NCBI RefSeq assembly: GCF_963676325.1
Contig: NZ_OY781099.1
Coordinates: 3,534,001 to 3,598,000 of the forward strand
Source: an uncultured Bacteroides sp.
GTDB taxonomy: Bacteria; Bacteroidota; Bacteroidia; Bacteroidales; Bacteroidaceae
Direction: 5' to 3'
DNA: 64,000 nucleotides
Below the pieces are notes generated by a model. It was not told the DNA's origin, ran no database searches, and worked only from the letters and a program-made list of their open reading frames with translations. A program made the position numbers and the translations under genes. This document shows, piece by piece, positions 11,997-20,408 of this stretch (within the stretch, counting starts at the first letter, position 1; every line of letters starts with the position of its first letter).

Positions 11997-13391
11997 ATGA
12001 AAAAAATAGGATTCTTTGTTATCGGGTTGCTAACACTAGTTCCCCTGATAAAAATGCAAGCACAACAAGGTTTTGTACACGAACGTTCAACAGAGTATGA
12101 TTGGCCTAAAGAAAAGGAGGTTTTAGCTAAATTAGACAAATGGCAGGATATGAAATTTGGTATTCTGTTTCATTGGGGATTATATTCCATCCCGGGAATT
12201 GTGGAGTCCTGGTCTATTTGTTCGGAAGACTTTGACTGGATTCCAAGAGACAGTACCATTGCTTATGATGATTACAAAAAAAGTTATTATAAACTGATAG
12301 AGAAATTCAATCCTACTGATTTTAACCCAGATCAATGGGCAGATGTAGCCAAGGCAGCTGGAATGAAATACATGATTTTTACGACCAAGCATCATGATGG
12401 TTTCAATCTATTCAATACAAAGCAGACAAATTTCTCGGTTATGAACAGTGCTTTTAAGAATAATCCAAAGGCCGATGTGGCAAAATATGTCTTTGAAGCA
12501 TTCCGACAGAAAGATTTTATGATTGGAGCCTATTTTTCTAAACCCGACTGGCATTGTGAATATTATTGGTGGCCAAGATATGCAACTCCCACCCGAAATG
12601 TGAATTATAATATAAGTAATCACCCCGATCGTTGGAAATCATTCCAGAAATTCACCTATAACCAGATAGAAGAGTTAATGAGCAGCTATGGAAAATTTGA
12701 CATTCTATGGTTAGACGGCGGATGGGTAGCAGCACCCAAACAGGATATTAAGATGGACTCAATAGCTAAGATGGCCCGTTCTCATCAGCATGATCTGTTG
12801 ATTGTTGATAGAACCATTCATGGTAAATATGAGAATTACCAAACTCCCGAGCGATCAATTCCGGAAACACAGTTAGACTATCCGTGGGAAAGTTGCATCC
12901 CGCTAAGTCCGGATTGGGGATGGACTCCAAATGCTAAATTCAAATCGGCAAATACAGTTATTGCCGACTTGATTGAAGTGACTGCAAAAGGCGGTAGTCT
13001 TTTGTTAGGTGTAGGTCCTACTCCAAAAGGCCTCATTCAGCCGGAAGTGGAAGTAATCCTTAGACAAATAGGACAATGGTTAAAAGTGAACGGCAAGGGT
13101 ATCTACGGAACACGTATCACCAAAAATTATAAGAGCAATAATGTTTGGTTTACCGCAAGCAAAGATGGTGAAAATCTTTATGCACTTTATATTCCTAATG
13201 AAAAAGAGAATTTGGCGGAGAGCATCGAATGGGAAAATAATATTCCGATGAAAAACAGTTCGATAATTCTGCTGCAAACAGGGAAAAAAGTTAAATGGAT
13301 ACAGGAAGGAAATAAGATAAAAGTACACTTATCCAATAAATCAAAAATGAATAAAGAACCATTGGTCTTTTCTTATAAACTACAGAAATAA
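11997..13391 (+). CDS. secreted alpha-L-fucosidase, GH29
   Basis: Removes terminal alpha-L-fucose from glycans in the periplasm or outside the cell. A signal peptide (MKKIGFFVIGLLTLVPLIKMQA) is followed by a GH29 TIM barrel: GILFHWGLYS, FTTKHHDGFNLF, and FDILWLDGG where Asp240 is the expected nucleophile. The C-terminus is a short beta domain; total 464 aa. I start at the ATG at 11997, which has AAAAGG 8 nt upstream, rather than the in-frame GTG at 11988. The GH3 gene follows after 1 nt, so the two form an operon. Linkage specificity cannot be read from the sequence. Confidence 0.93.
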   Translation: MKKIGFFVIGLLTLVPLIKMQAQQGFVHERSTEYDWPKEKEVLAKLDKWQDMKFGILFHWGLYSIPGIVESWSICSEDFDWIPRDSTIAYDDYKKSYYKLIEKFNPTDFNPDQWADVAKAAGMKYMIFTTKHHDGFNLFNTKQTNFSVMNSAFKNNPKADVAKYVFEAFRQKDFMIGAYFSKPDWHCEYYWWPRYATPTRNVNYNISNHPDRWKSFQKFTYNQIEELMSSYGKFDILWLDGGWVAAPKQDIKMDSIAKMARSHQHDLLIVDRTIHGKYENYQTPERSIPETQLDYPWESCIPLSPDWGWTPNAKFKSANTVIADLIEVTAKGGSLLLGVGPTPKGLIQPEVEVILRQIGQWLKVNGKGIYGTRITKNYKSNNVWFTASKDGENLYALYIPNEKENLAESIEWENNIPMKNSSIILLQTGKKVKWIQEGNKIKVHLSNKSKMNKEPLVFSYKLQK

Positions 13392-13392
13392 G

Positions 13393-15732
13393 ATGAATAA
13401 ACATTTCATAACTGTATGCTGTTCAGTGTTTATAGCTTTTCAGCTTAATGCACAGCCATTATATAAAAATCCGAAGGCACTGGTAAAAGATAGAATTAGT
13501 AATCTACTTTCGTTGATGAACCTGAATGAGAAGATCGGCCAGCTTTGTTGCCCGCTCGGTTGGGAAATGTACACTAAAACAAAGGATGGCGTAACTGTTT
13601 CAGATCTCTTCAAGGCTCAGATGAAAGAAAGGCCGATTGGTTCATTCTGGGCAACATTGAGGGCAGATCCATGGACAAAAAAAACATTGTTAACAGGACT
13701 TACCCCAAAACAGGCAGCAGAAGCCATAAATGCACTGCAAAAATATGCAATGAAGGAGACCAGACTCGGTATACCCATTTTTTTTGCTGAGGAGTGCGCT
13801 CATGGACATATGGGCATAGGAACAACAGTATTTCCAACCTCTATCGGTCAGGCAAGCACCTGGGATGAAGAGTTAATGGAAGAAATGGGGAAAACCATTG
13901 CCTTGGAATGCAAATTACAAGGAGGAAATATCGGATATGGTCCTATACTGGATGTAGCTCGTGAACCTCGCTGGTCAAGAATGGAAGAAACCTTCGGAGA
14001 AGATCCTGTTCTCACCGGAACAATGGGAAGTGCTTTTGTCAGAGGATTACAAGCAAAAAGTCAAAACGGGAAGGTTCAGTTCTACTCCACATTAAAACAT
14101 TTTGCAAGTTACGGCATTCCATTAGGAGGACATAACGGCGGTCGGGCACAGATTGGTACCCGCGAACTGTTTTCCGACTTCCTTCCACCATTCAAGATGG
14201 CAGTAAAAGCAGGTGCAGAAACCATAATGACATCTTACAACTCCATCGATGGAATTCCCTGCACCGCCAATAGTTTTCTTCTAAAGAATATTCTGAGAAA
14301 TGATTGGGGATTCAACGGTTTTGTATTCTCTGATCTTGGTAGTATCGAGGGTATTTGTGGTTCTCATCATGTAGCAGCTAATATAAAGGAAGCAGCTGTA
14401 ATGTCTCTGCAAGCTGGAGTGGATGTCGACTTAGGCGGGAATGCTTATGGAAAGAACCTCGAGAAGGCTATTCAGGAGAATCTGATATCCATAGCTGATA
14501 TTGACAGTGCTGTAAGCCACATCCTGAGATTAAAATTTGAAGCAGGATTGTTTGACAATCCGTATGTAACTCCTGCAGAAGCAGCTAAGATTGTTCGTTG
14601 TGAGAAGCACAAATCTATAGCCAAAAATGTAGCTAAAGAAAGCATCGTTCTCTTAAAGAATGACAAGCTTTTACCATTAGATAAATCAATAAAAAGGATA
14701 GCAGTGATCGGCCCAAATGCTGATAACATCTATAATCAGTTGGGTGATTATACTGCACCGCAAGAAAGAAGCAATATCAAAACAGTATTAGATGGTATAA
14801 GAAGCATTGTTTCATCTCAAACAAAGGTAAATTACGTAAAAGGATGTGCAATTCGGGATACTGTTCAAAGTGATATTGGTGCAGCAGTAAAAGCTGCTAC
14901 AGAATCAGATGTGGTTGTACTGGTACTTGGAGGCTCAAGCGCCCGTGATTTTTCAACGGAATACAAAGAGACCGGAGCTGCAACTGTATCTAACAAAAAA
15001 GAAATACTATCCGATATGGAATCGGGTGAAGGATATGATCGTTCTTCGCTTGATTTATTGGGAGACCAGGAAAAACTTCTTCAAGCTATTGTAAAAACAG
15101 GAAAGCCGTTAGTAGTAATCTATATACAAGGACGCCCTTTGAATATGAATACCGCTTCCGAGAAAGCAAATGCGCTGCTCACGGCATGGTATCCCGGTCA
15201 GGAAGGTGGAACAGCTATTGCGGAAGTACTGTTCGGCGATTACAATCCCGCCGGACGACTACCCGTTTCTGTTCCAAGATCAGTGGGTCAGTTACCCATA
15301 TATTATTCGCTTGGAAACCAGAACGCATATGTTGAAGGAACCAGTGCCCCACTCTACAGCTTTGGCTATGGCTTAAGTTATACCACTTTTGAATATTCAA
15401 ATATGAATATAGAACAAATAGGGAAAGACTCATTCAATGTATCCTGCCAGATAAAAAACAGTGGTAGTCGTGAAGGAGATGAAATTGTTCAACTTTACCT
15501 CAAAGATGATGTAAGTTCTGTTGTTACTCCTGAAATTCAATTAAAGAAGTTCAAACGGATTCATCTGAATAAAGGTGAGACAAAAAAGGTGGAACTAGTG
15601 CTTACAAGAGACGATCTTTCACTATATAATCAACGGATGGAGTACGTGGCAGAGCCAGGAACATTTACAGTGATGATTGGATCGGCATGCAACAACATTC
15701 TATTAAAGGACAAATTTGAACTAAAGCAGTAA
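13393..15732 (+). CDS. secreted beta-glycosidase, GH3
   Basis: A retaining exo-beta-glycosidase, typically beta-glucosidase or beta-xylosidase. The 779-aa protein has a signal peptide (to about residue 20), the GH3 N-terminal barrel, the alpha/beta C-terminal domain (about 410-640) and a fibronectin-III-like end. Motifs include LKHFASYG and a nucleophile region GFVFSDLGSIEG, with Asp314 as nucleophile. The usual SDW motif is SDL here. It is translationally coupled to the GH29 gene upstream, so it probably helps dismantle the same fucosylated oligosaccharide. A strong hairpin follows the stop. Confidence 0.92.
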   Translation: MNKHFITVCCSVFIAFQLNAQPLYKNPKALVKDRISNLLSLMNLNEKIGQLCCPLGWEMYTKTKDGVTVSDLFKAQMKERPIGSFWATLRADPWTKKTLLTGLTPKQAAEAINALQKYAMKETRLGIPIFFAEECAHGHMGIGTTVFPTSIGQASTWDEELMEEMGKTIALECKLQGGNIGYGPILDVAREPRWSRMEETFGEDPVLTGTMGSAFVRGLQAKSQNGKVQFYSTLKHFASYGIPLGGHNGGRAQIGTRELFSDFLPPFKMAVKAGAETIMTSYNSIDGIPCTANSFLLKNILRNDWGFNGFVFSDLGSIEGICGSHHVAANIKEAAVMSLQAGVDVDLGGNAYGKNLEKAIQENLISIADIDSAVSHILRLKFEAGLFDNPYVTPAEAAKIVRCEKHKSIAKNVAKESIVLLKNDKLLPLDKSIKRIAVIGPNADNIYNQLGDYTAPQERSNIKTVLDGIRSIVSSQTKVNYVKGCAIRDTVQSDIGAAVKAATESDVVVLVLGGSSARDFSTEYKETGAATVSNKKEILSDMESGEGYDRSSLDLLGDQEKLLQAIVKTGKPLVVIYIQGRPLNMNTASEKANALLTAWYPGQEGGTAIAEVLFGDYNPAGRLPVSVPRSVGQLPIYYSLGNQNAYVEGTSAPLYSFGYGLSYTTFEYSNMNIEQIGKDSFNVSCQIKNSGSREGDEIVQLYLKDDVSSVVTPEIQLKKFKRIHLNKGETKKVELVLTRDDLSLYNQRMEYVAEPGTFTVMIGSACNNILLKDKFELKQ

Positions 15733-15781
15733 TAGAGGATTAGGATTAAAGACCTAATATACCTCTAAAAAATATAAAATC

Positions 15782-15820
15782 AAGTAAGCCCTGAATTGCT
15801 AGTTAATTCAGGGCTTACTT
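15782..15820 (+). terminator. hairpin after the GH29-GH3 operon
   Basis: AAGTAAGCCCTGAATT (15782-15797) and its perfect complement (15805-15820) surround a 7-nt loop. There is no strong T run, so it may act in mRNA stability as well as termination. Confidence 0.7.
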
Positions 15821-15872
15821 ATGTTTTAAGCAACCTTATATCTTACCATATAAAATTATAGAATATTTATTG

Positions 15873-15880
15873 TATTTTTG
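15873..15880 (+). promoter_or_regulatory. -7 element of tcdA
   Basis: TATTTTTG matches TAnnTTTG and lies 24 nt before the tcdA ATG. I see no matching TTTG at the -33 position. Confidence 0.45.
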
Positions 15881-15904
15881 TGCCCAAATTATTGAAAGCA
15901 AAAA

Positions 15905-16711
15905 ATGGGATTAGAAAGAGGTCTTTTTAAACGGACAGAACTATTGTTAGGCAATGACATAATGGACAGAATTGCCAATATGCGGGTAATCATTTTTGGT
16001 GTAGGAGGTGTAGGTAGCTGGTGTGCTGAAAGTCTAGTCAGATCGGGCATAAAACATTTAACGATTGTTGATTCAGATCGTATTTGTGTTACCAATATCA
16101 ATAGGCAGTTGATGGCTACTACCAAAACAGTAGGACAAGTTAAAGTAGATGTTCTTAAATCACGCCTTCTTGAAATAAATCCCACTGCTGAGATTACTGC
16201 CTTGCAACAAATCTATAGCGCCGAGACATCCGATTCATTCCACATTGAAAGCTATGATTATATCATAGATGCAATTGATAGTCTTGAAAACAAAGTAGAT
16301 CTGATTCGTCAATCCACAAAAACAGACGCAACATTCTTCTCTTCCATGGGAGCTGCATTGAAAATGGATCCAATGAAAATCAAAACAGCAGAATTCTGGA
16401 AAGTTATTGGCTGTCCTCTTGCTGCGGCACTTCGTCGCAGAATTAAAAAGGGAGAAAAGCTCACAAAGAAATTCATGTGTGTTTACAGTGAAGAACTTTT
16501 GGAAAACAAAGGTGCTAATTCTTCCTGTGGAACAGAAAACTGCCTTTGTCCTAAAACCCAGGAAGGACCAGGTGATGCTAATCTGGTTAATCATGAATGG
16601 TGCAGTAAGAAAGCCAGAATAAACGGAACACTGGCACATACTACCGCAATATTTGGATTTACTCTTGCAGGATTAGTCATGCAAGACATTTATAATAAAT
16701 GGGGAGAATAA
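15905..16711 (+). CDS. tcdA: tRNA threonylcarbamoyladenosine dehydratase TcdA
   Basis: An E1-like ThiF-family enzyme that cyclises the t6A37 modification of tRNAs using ATP. Length is 268 aa. The nucleotide-binding loop GVGGVGSWCAE lies near residues 33-43, followed by VDSDRICVTNINRQ, both typical of ThiF/MoeB/TcdA. The SSCGTENCLCPK segment places it closer to the TcdA/CsdL branch than to ubiquitin-like activators. It stands alone with its own -7 element and a downstream hairpin, between two glycosidase operons. Confidence 0.92.
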   Translation: MGLERGLFKRTELLLGNDIMDRIANMRVIIFGVGGVGSWCAESLVRSGIKHLTIVDSDRICVTNINRQLMATTKTVGQVKVDVLKSRLLEINPTAEITALQQIYSAETSDSFHIESYDYIIDAIDSLENKVDLIRQSTKTDATFFSSMGAALKMDPMKIKTAEFWKVIGCPLAAALRRRIKKGEKLTKKFMCVYSEELLENKGANSSCGTENCLCPKTQEGPGDANLVNHEWCSKKARINGTLAHTTAIFGFTLAGLVMQDIYNKWGE

Positions 16712-16719
16712 TTATAGAG

Positions 16720-16756
16720 AAATCCTTAGCATTACGAAATGTATTGCTAAGGATTT
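16720..16756 (+). terminator. hairpin after tcdA
   Basis: AAATCCTTAGCA (16720-16731) pairs perfectly with TGCTAAGGATTT (16745-16756). Only a weak T-rich stretch follows. Confidence 0.65.
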
Positions 16757-16761
16757 GTAAT

Positions 16762-16870
16762 TTAATCGGTATAAAGCCCTACCCTATTGCCTTCACTGTC
16801 AATGAACAGAGAGAAGTAACCTCGTCCTTCCGCTACATTTTTTTTGATTAGGATAAGATTAAGGATTATT
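16762..16870 (-). pseudogene. remnant of a VOC/glyoxalase-fold protein (C-terminal end)
   Basis: On the minus strand, about 35 codons ending in a stop at 16762 read GRGYFSLFIDSEGNRVGLYTD, which is the characteristic C-terminal strand pair of small glyoxalase/bleomycin-resistance-type (VOC) proteins. No upstream part of such a gene remains, because the tcdA and esterase genes flank it. It is a relic and not expected to be functional. Confidence 0.7.
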
Positions 16871-16908
16871 TTGATCCTATAATTGCAACTAAATTGCATT
16901 CTAATTTA

Positions 16909-16916
16909 TACCTTTG
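16909..16916 (+). promoter_or_regulatory. -7 element of the SGNH-GH29 operon
   Basis: TACCTTTG matches TAnnTTTG. It is 28 nt before the SGNH hydrolase ATG. A -33 TTTG at the right distance is not clear (ATTG at 16882-16885 is 23 nt away). Confidence 0.5.
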
Positions 16917-16944
16917 GAAATCTTAATTATTATCTTACTGAAAA

Positions 16945-18012
16945 ATGAAAAAACACGTTATTTTTATAGCATTGTTACTGCTTTCACTAACAATGAAAAG
17001 CCAGATTGTTTATCATAACGCATCCGTTTTCCCCTTATTAGGCAAAGCAACACAACATACAGCAACCCGCTATGAACGCTTGCCGGACTCACTTAGAAAC
17101 ATTTCCCGCAAACCATTATGGGATCTGGGGCAAAACAGCGCCGGACTGGCAATACGCTTCAACTCAAATTCAACAACTATCGCTGCAAAATGGGATTTAC
17201 TGCTCAACAGAGAACTAAATAACATGTCACCTGCCGGCATAAAAGGACTCGATCTCTATTGCCTGCAAAATGGCAAATGGGTATTTGTTAACAGTGGACG
17301 CCCCACCGGAAAAAATAGCACAGCCACAATCATTTCAAACATGAAACCCGAAAAACGGGAATATATGCTCTATCTCCCTCTTTACGACGGAGTAACCTCT
17401 CTTTCAATCGGAGTAGATTCACTTTCCGAAATCTCTCAGCCCACTATAGACCTACCCGTTCGTCAAAAACCGCTTGTGTTTTATGGTACCAGTATTCTTC
17501 AGGGTTGCAGTGCTTCCCGTCCGGGCATGGCACATACCAATATCCTGTCACGCTGGCTTAATCGTGAAACAATCAACCTGGGATTTAGTGGTAACGGACT
17601 TTTAGATTTGGAGATCGCAGAAGTAATGGCAAATGTTGATGCATCCATGTACATTCTCGACTTTGTACCAAATGCCACTGTTGAACAAATGAAAGAGCGG
17701 GCTGATAAATTCTACACCATCATTCGCAGTCGCCACCCCGAAACGCCAATACTCTTTGTAGAAGATCCCATATTTACACATACTCGTTTTGACCAACGTA
17801 TAGCAAAAGAGGTAAAGGACAAAAACGAAACTATCAATGCATTCTTTCAAACCTTAAAGAAACGAGGAGAAAAGAACATTTATTTCCTCTCTTCCAAAGA
17901 TATGATAGGTCATGATGGCGAAGCTACAGTTGATGGCATTCACTTTACCGACCTAGGATTAATGCGTTATGCAGAGTTGCTTTATCCAGTTATCAAGAGC
18001 CATCTGAAATAG
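16945..18012 (+). CDS. secreted SGNH/GDSL esterase with GxDLY N-terminal domain
   Basis: A likely carbohydrate esterase. The signal peptide ends near residue 20. An N-terminal jelly-roll domain carries KGLDLYCLQNGKW, the GxDLY signature, and a C-terminal SGNH hydrolase domain follows: block I FYGTSILQGC (Ser nucleophile), block II NLGFSGNG, block III DFVPNAT and block V DGIHFTDLG with the Asp-x-x-His pair. At 355 aa it has the usual two-domain length. It lies 51 nt before a GH29 gene in the same direction, so it may remove acetyl or similar esters from the fucosylated substrate. Confidence 0.88.
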   Translation: MKKHVIFIALLLLSLTMKSQIVYHNASVFPLLGKATQHTATRYERLPDSLRNISRKPLWDLGQNSAGLAIRFNSNSTTIAAKWDLLLNRELNNMSPAGIKGLDLYCLQNGKWVFVNSGRPTGKNSTATIISNMKPEKREYMLYLPLYDGVTSLSIGVDSLSEISQPTIDLPVRQKPLVFYGTSILQGCSASRPGMAHTNILSRWLNRETINLGFSGNGLLDLEIAEVMANVDASMYILDFVPNATVEQMKERADKFYTIIRSRHPETPILFVEDPIFTHTRFDQRIAKEVKDKNETINAFFQTLKKRGEKNIYFLSSKDMIGHDGEATVDGIHFTDLGLMRYAELLYPVIKSHLK

Positions 18013-18063
18013 TTTTTCTGACACCTACTTATTATTAACGCCAGCCTTTTTAGAATTATATTT

Positions 18064-19965
18064 ATGCTGAAAACCTTAGAAAAACATATGAAAAATTTAG
18101 TTTTAGGAGGAATAATATGCTTGTTTGCATGTCTTCCAAATCAGTTTCTGAAAGCGCAACCAGCTCCCTGCGGTCCAGTGCCAAGCCAACGCCAGTTAAA
18201 CTGGCAGGAAATGGAAATGTATGCCTTTATCCATTTCAGTATGAATACCTTTACTGATATGGAATGGGGATATGGTGACAAAGACCCTAAACTTTTCAAT
18301 CCAACGCAATTAGATTGCCGTCAATGGGCCCGCATTTGCAAGGAGGCCGGATTCAAAGGTATCATCCTCACAACAAAACATCATGATGGATTTTGTTTAT
18401 GGCCTTCCAAGTATACTGATTATTCAGTCAAAGCTTCTACGTGGAAAAACGGTAAAGGTGATGTCATTGCCGAGCTCCGCAAAGCATGTGATGAGTATGG
18501 GTTGAAACTCGGACTTTATCTTTCGCCTTGGGATCGCAACAGTGCAGCATATGGTACTCCTGAATATATAACCTATTTCCGCAATCAACTAAAGGAAATT
18601 CTTACTAATTATGGAGATATTTTTGAAATGTGGTTTGACGGCGCTAATGGTGGCACCGGTTATTATGGCGGTACTAATGAAAAACGGAGTATAGACCGCA
18701 TGACCTATTACGATTGGCCTAATACTTATAAACTGGTTTACTCTCTTCAACCAAATATAATGTTGTTCAGTGATGCCGGACCAGATTGTCGTTGGTGCGG
18801 AACAGAAGAGGGCTGGGTAGGAGAAACAAACTGGAGTACACTTAGGCGTGATGAAGTATGGCCGGGATGGCCATATTCTACACAGCTTCGTAATGGACAT
18901 GAAGATGGCAATTACTGGGTACCTGCCGAAGTCGATACCTCTATTCGTCCGGGTTGGTTTTATCACGCTTCGGAAGATAGCAAAGTAAAGACTCCTCAAC
19001 AACTGGTTGAACTGTATTACAACTCTATCGGACGCAACGGCAATTTAATTCTGAACCTACCAGTTGATCGTCGGGGTATAGTGAATGAAATAGATGAGAA
19101 GTCTTTGCTTGAATTTGCACGGATTATCAAAAAAGAGCTTGCTAATGATATTGCGAAAGGTAAAAAAGTAACGGCATCCGATGTGCGTGAAAATTCCAGA
19201 AATTATGCAGCCCGTAATGCTGTTGACGGAGATAACAAGACATATTGGGCAACAAATGATGGAGTAACCAATGCCACTCTGACTCTTGACTTAAAGAAGA
19301 ACACAACTTTCAACCGTGTTTTGCTCCGTGAATACATAGCACTTGGGCAGCGTGTTAAAACTTTCACTGTTGATGCTTACCAAAATGGTGACTGGAAAGA
19401 AATAGCCAAGGCAACAACAATTGGTAATAAACGGATTTTGTGTGTACCATCAACAACGGCTTCCCAAATTCGTATTCATATCACGGATGCCAAGGCTTGT
19501 CCGCTGATCTCTACCTTATCTGTTTACAATGCTCCGATTGAAGCACAAAACATAGAAAGTAGCAAAACAAAACAAACTATCAAAAATTGGAAGATATTGG
19601 GTAGTGATAGCGCAGCTTCTGCAGCAATAGATGGCAATCCTGCTACTGTCTATGTTCAACAAGGTAGCCTTCCTCATGAATTGGTCATCGATTTACAAAA
19701 AGATTACCAGATTTCAGAATTCACCTATACCCCCGATAAAAAGGCCGGAGCAAAAGGTGTGATCTTCAATTACCGGTTTGCTGTTTCCACTGACGGAAAG
19801 AATTGGGAAACTGTCTCTGAAGGCGAATTCTCAAATATTAAGAACAACCCAATACCGCAAACAAAGTACTTCCCAAAGAAAAAGGCTCGTTACGTAAGAC
19901 TTACAGCCTTAAGTAATACTGATGGTACGCAAGAAACAGGGTATGCAGAAATAGAAGTACAGTAA
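18064..19965 (+). CDS. secreted alpha-L-fucosidase GH29 with C-terminal discoidin-like domain
   Basis: A second GH29 enzyme, 633 aa, different from the one at 11997. The barrel shows FIHFSMNTFTDMEWG, ILTTKHHDGFCLW and EMWFDGANGG with Asp192 as likely nucleophile. This N-terminal motif pattern is common in the GH29 branch acting on alpha-1,3/1,4-linked fucose. From about residue 365 a discoidin (F5/8 type C) domain is visible (ARNAVDGDNKTYWAT), and a second such unit may lie at about 510-633 (AASAAIDGNPATVY). The start is uncertain: an in-frame ATG at 18088 (MKNLVLGG) would give a more standard signal peptide. Confidence 0.92.
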   Translation: MLKTLEKHMKNLVLGGIICLFACLPNQFLKAQPAPCGPVPSQRQLNWQEMEMYAFIHFSMNTFTDMEWGYGDKDPKLFNPTQLDCRQWARICKEAGFKGIILTTKHHDGFCLWPSKYTDYSVKASTWKNGKGDVIAELRKACDEYGLKLGLYLSPWDRNSAAYGTPEYITYFRNQLKEILTNYGDIFEMWFDGANGGTGYYGGTNEKRSIDRMTYYDWPNTYKLVYSLQPNIMLFSDAGPDCRWCGTEEGWVGETNWSTLRRDEVWPGWPYSTQLRNGHEDGNYWVPAEVDTSIRPGWFYHASEDSKVKTPQQLVELYYNSIGRNGNLILNLPVDRRGIVNEIDEKSLLEFARIIKKELANDIAKGKKVTASDVRENSRNYAARNAVDGDNKTYWATNDGVTNATLTLDLKKNTTFNRVLLREYIALGQRVKTFTVDAYQNGDWKEIAKATTIGNKRILCVPSTTASQIRIHITDAKACPLISTLSVYNAPIEAQNIESSKTKQTIKNWKILGSDSAASAAIDGNPATVYVQQGSLPHELVIDLQKDYQISEFTYTPDKKAGAKGVIFNYRFAVSTDGKNWETVSEGEFSNIKNNPIPQTKYFPKKKARYVRLTALSNTDGTQETGYAEIEVQ

Positions 19966-20107
19966 TTGATAACCATGTCCGATTTGTTAAGCAAACACTT
20001 ACCTCTAGCAATGCGGGTACTTACAGGAAGAGGATAGTAATATCTTTGATGAATTTGGATACAATACTGTTTTTGCTGTTTACGTATTTCAGCAGACATT
20101 AGAAATT

Positions 20108-20132
20108 ATTCGCCGCATATTTTGCGGCGAAT
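20108..20132 (+). terminator. hairpin after the SGNH-GH29 operon
   Basis: ATTCGCCGCA and TGCGGCGAAT form a perfect 10-bp stem around TATTT. No T run follows, so it may be a processing or weak termination signal. It is 142 nt after the GH29 stop. Confidence 0.55.
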
Positions 20133-20248
20133 CTCACTTCTATTCACCGCAAACTTAAATTTAACAAAACAATCAAATACTTATAAACACTATATAACTA
20201 CACAATTTTGTCTCTCACGTTAGAAAAAATGTCTACCCTAACATCACT

Positions 20249-20350
20249 CCCTCACTTTCAAGGCCTAACATTCTAAAAATCAAATATATAGTATTTATAT
20301 TAGTAAAAAATATCCCTCACTCAACCCTCACTTTTCAGCTCTACCCTCAC
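20249..20350. repeat. left arm of CCCTCAC palindromic array
   Basis: Four copies of CCCTCAC at 20249-20255, 20314-20320, 20325-20331 and 20344-20350. The right arm beyond the IS66 element carries the same motif in opposite orientation. The innermost 27 nt of the two arms differ at a single base, so before the insertion this was an imperfect long palindrome. Confidence 0.75.
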
Positions 20351-20408
20351 TTATTTAGTAAGCGTCTCCGCGATACCCTATAAAATATTTTCTGGGCTTA
20401 TAGTAGGT

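Noticed and set aside
19890..20099. Minus-strand frame of 69 codons after the second GH29 gene
   Set aside because: Overlaps the end of the GH29 gene on the other strand and resembles nothing; likely a shadow frame.
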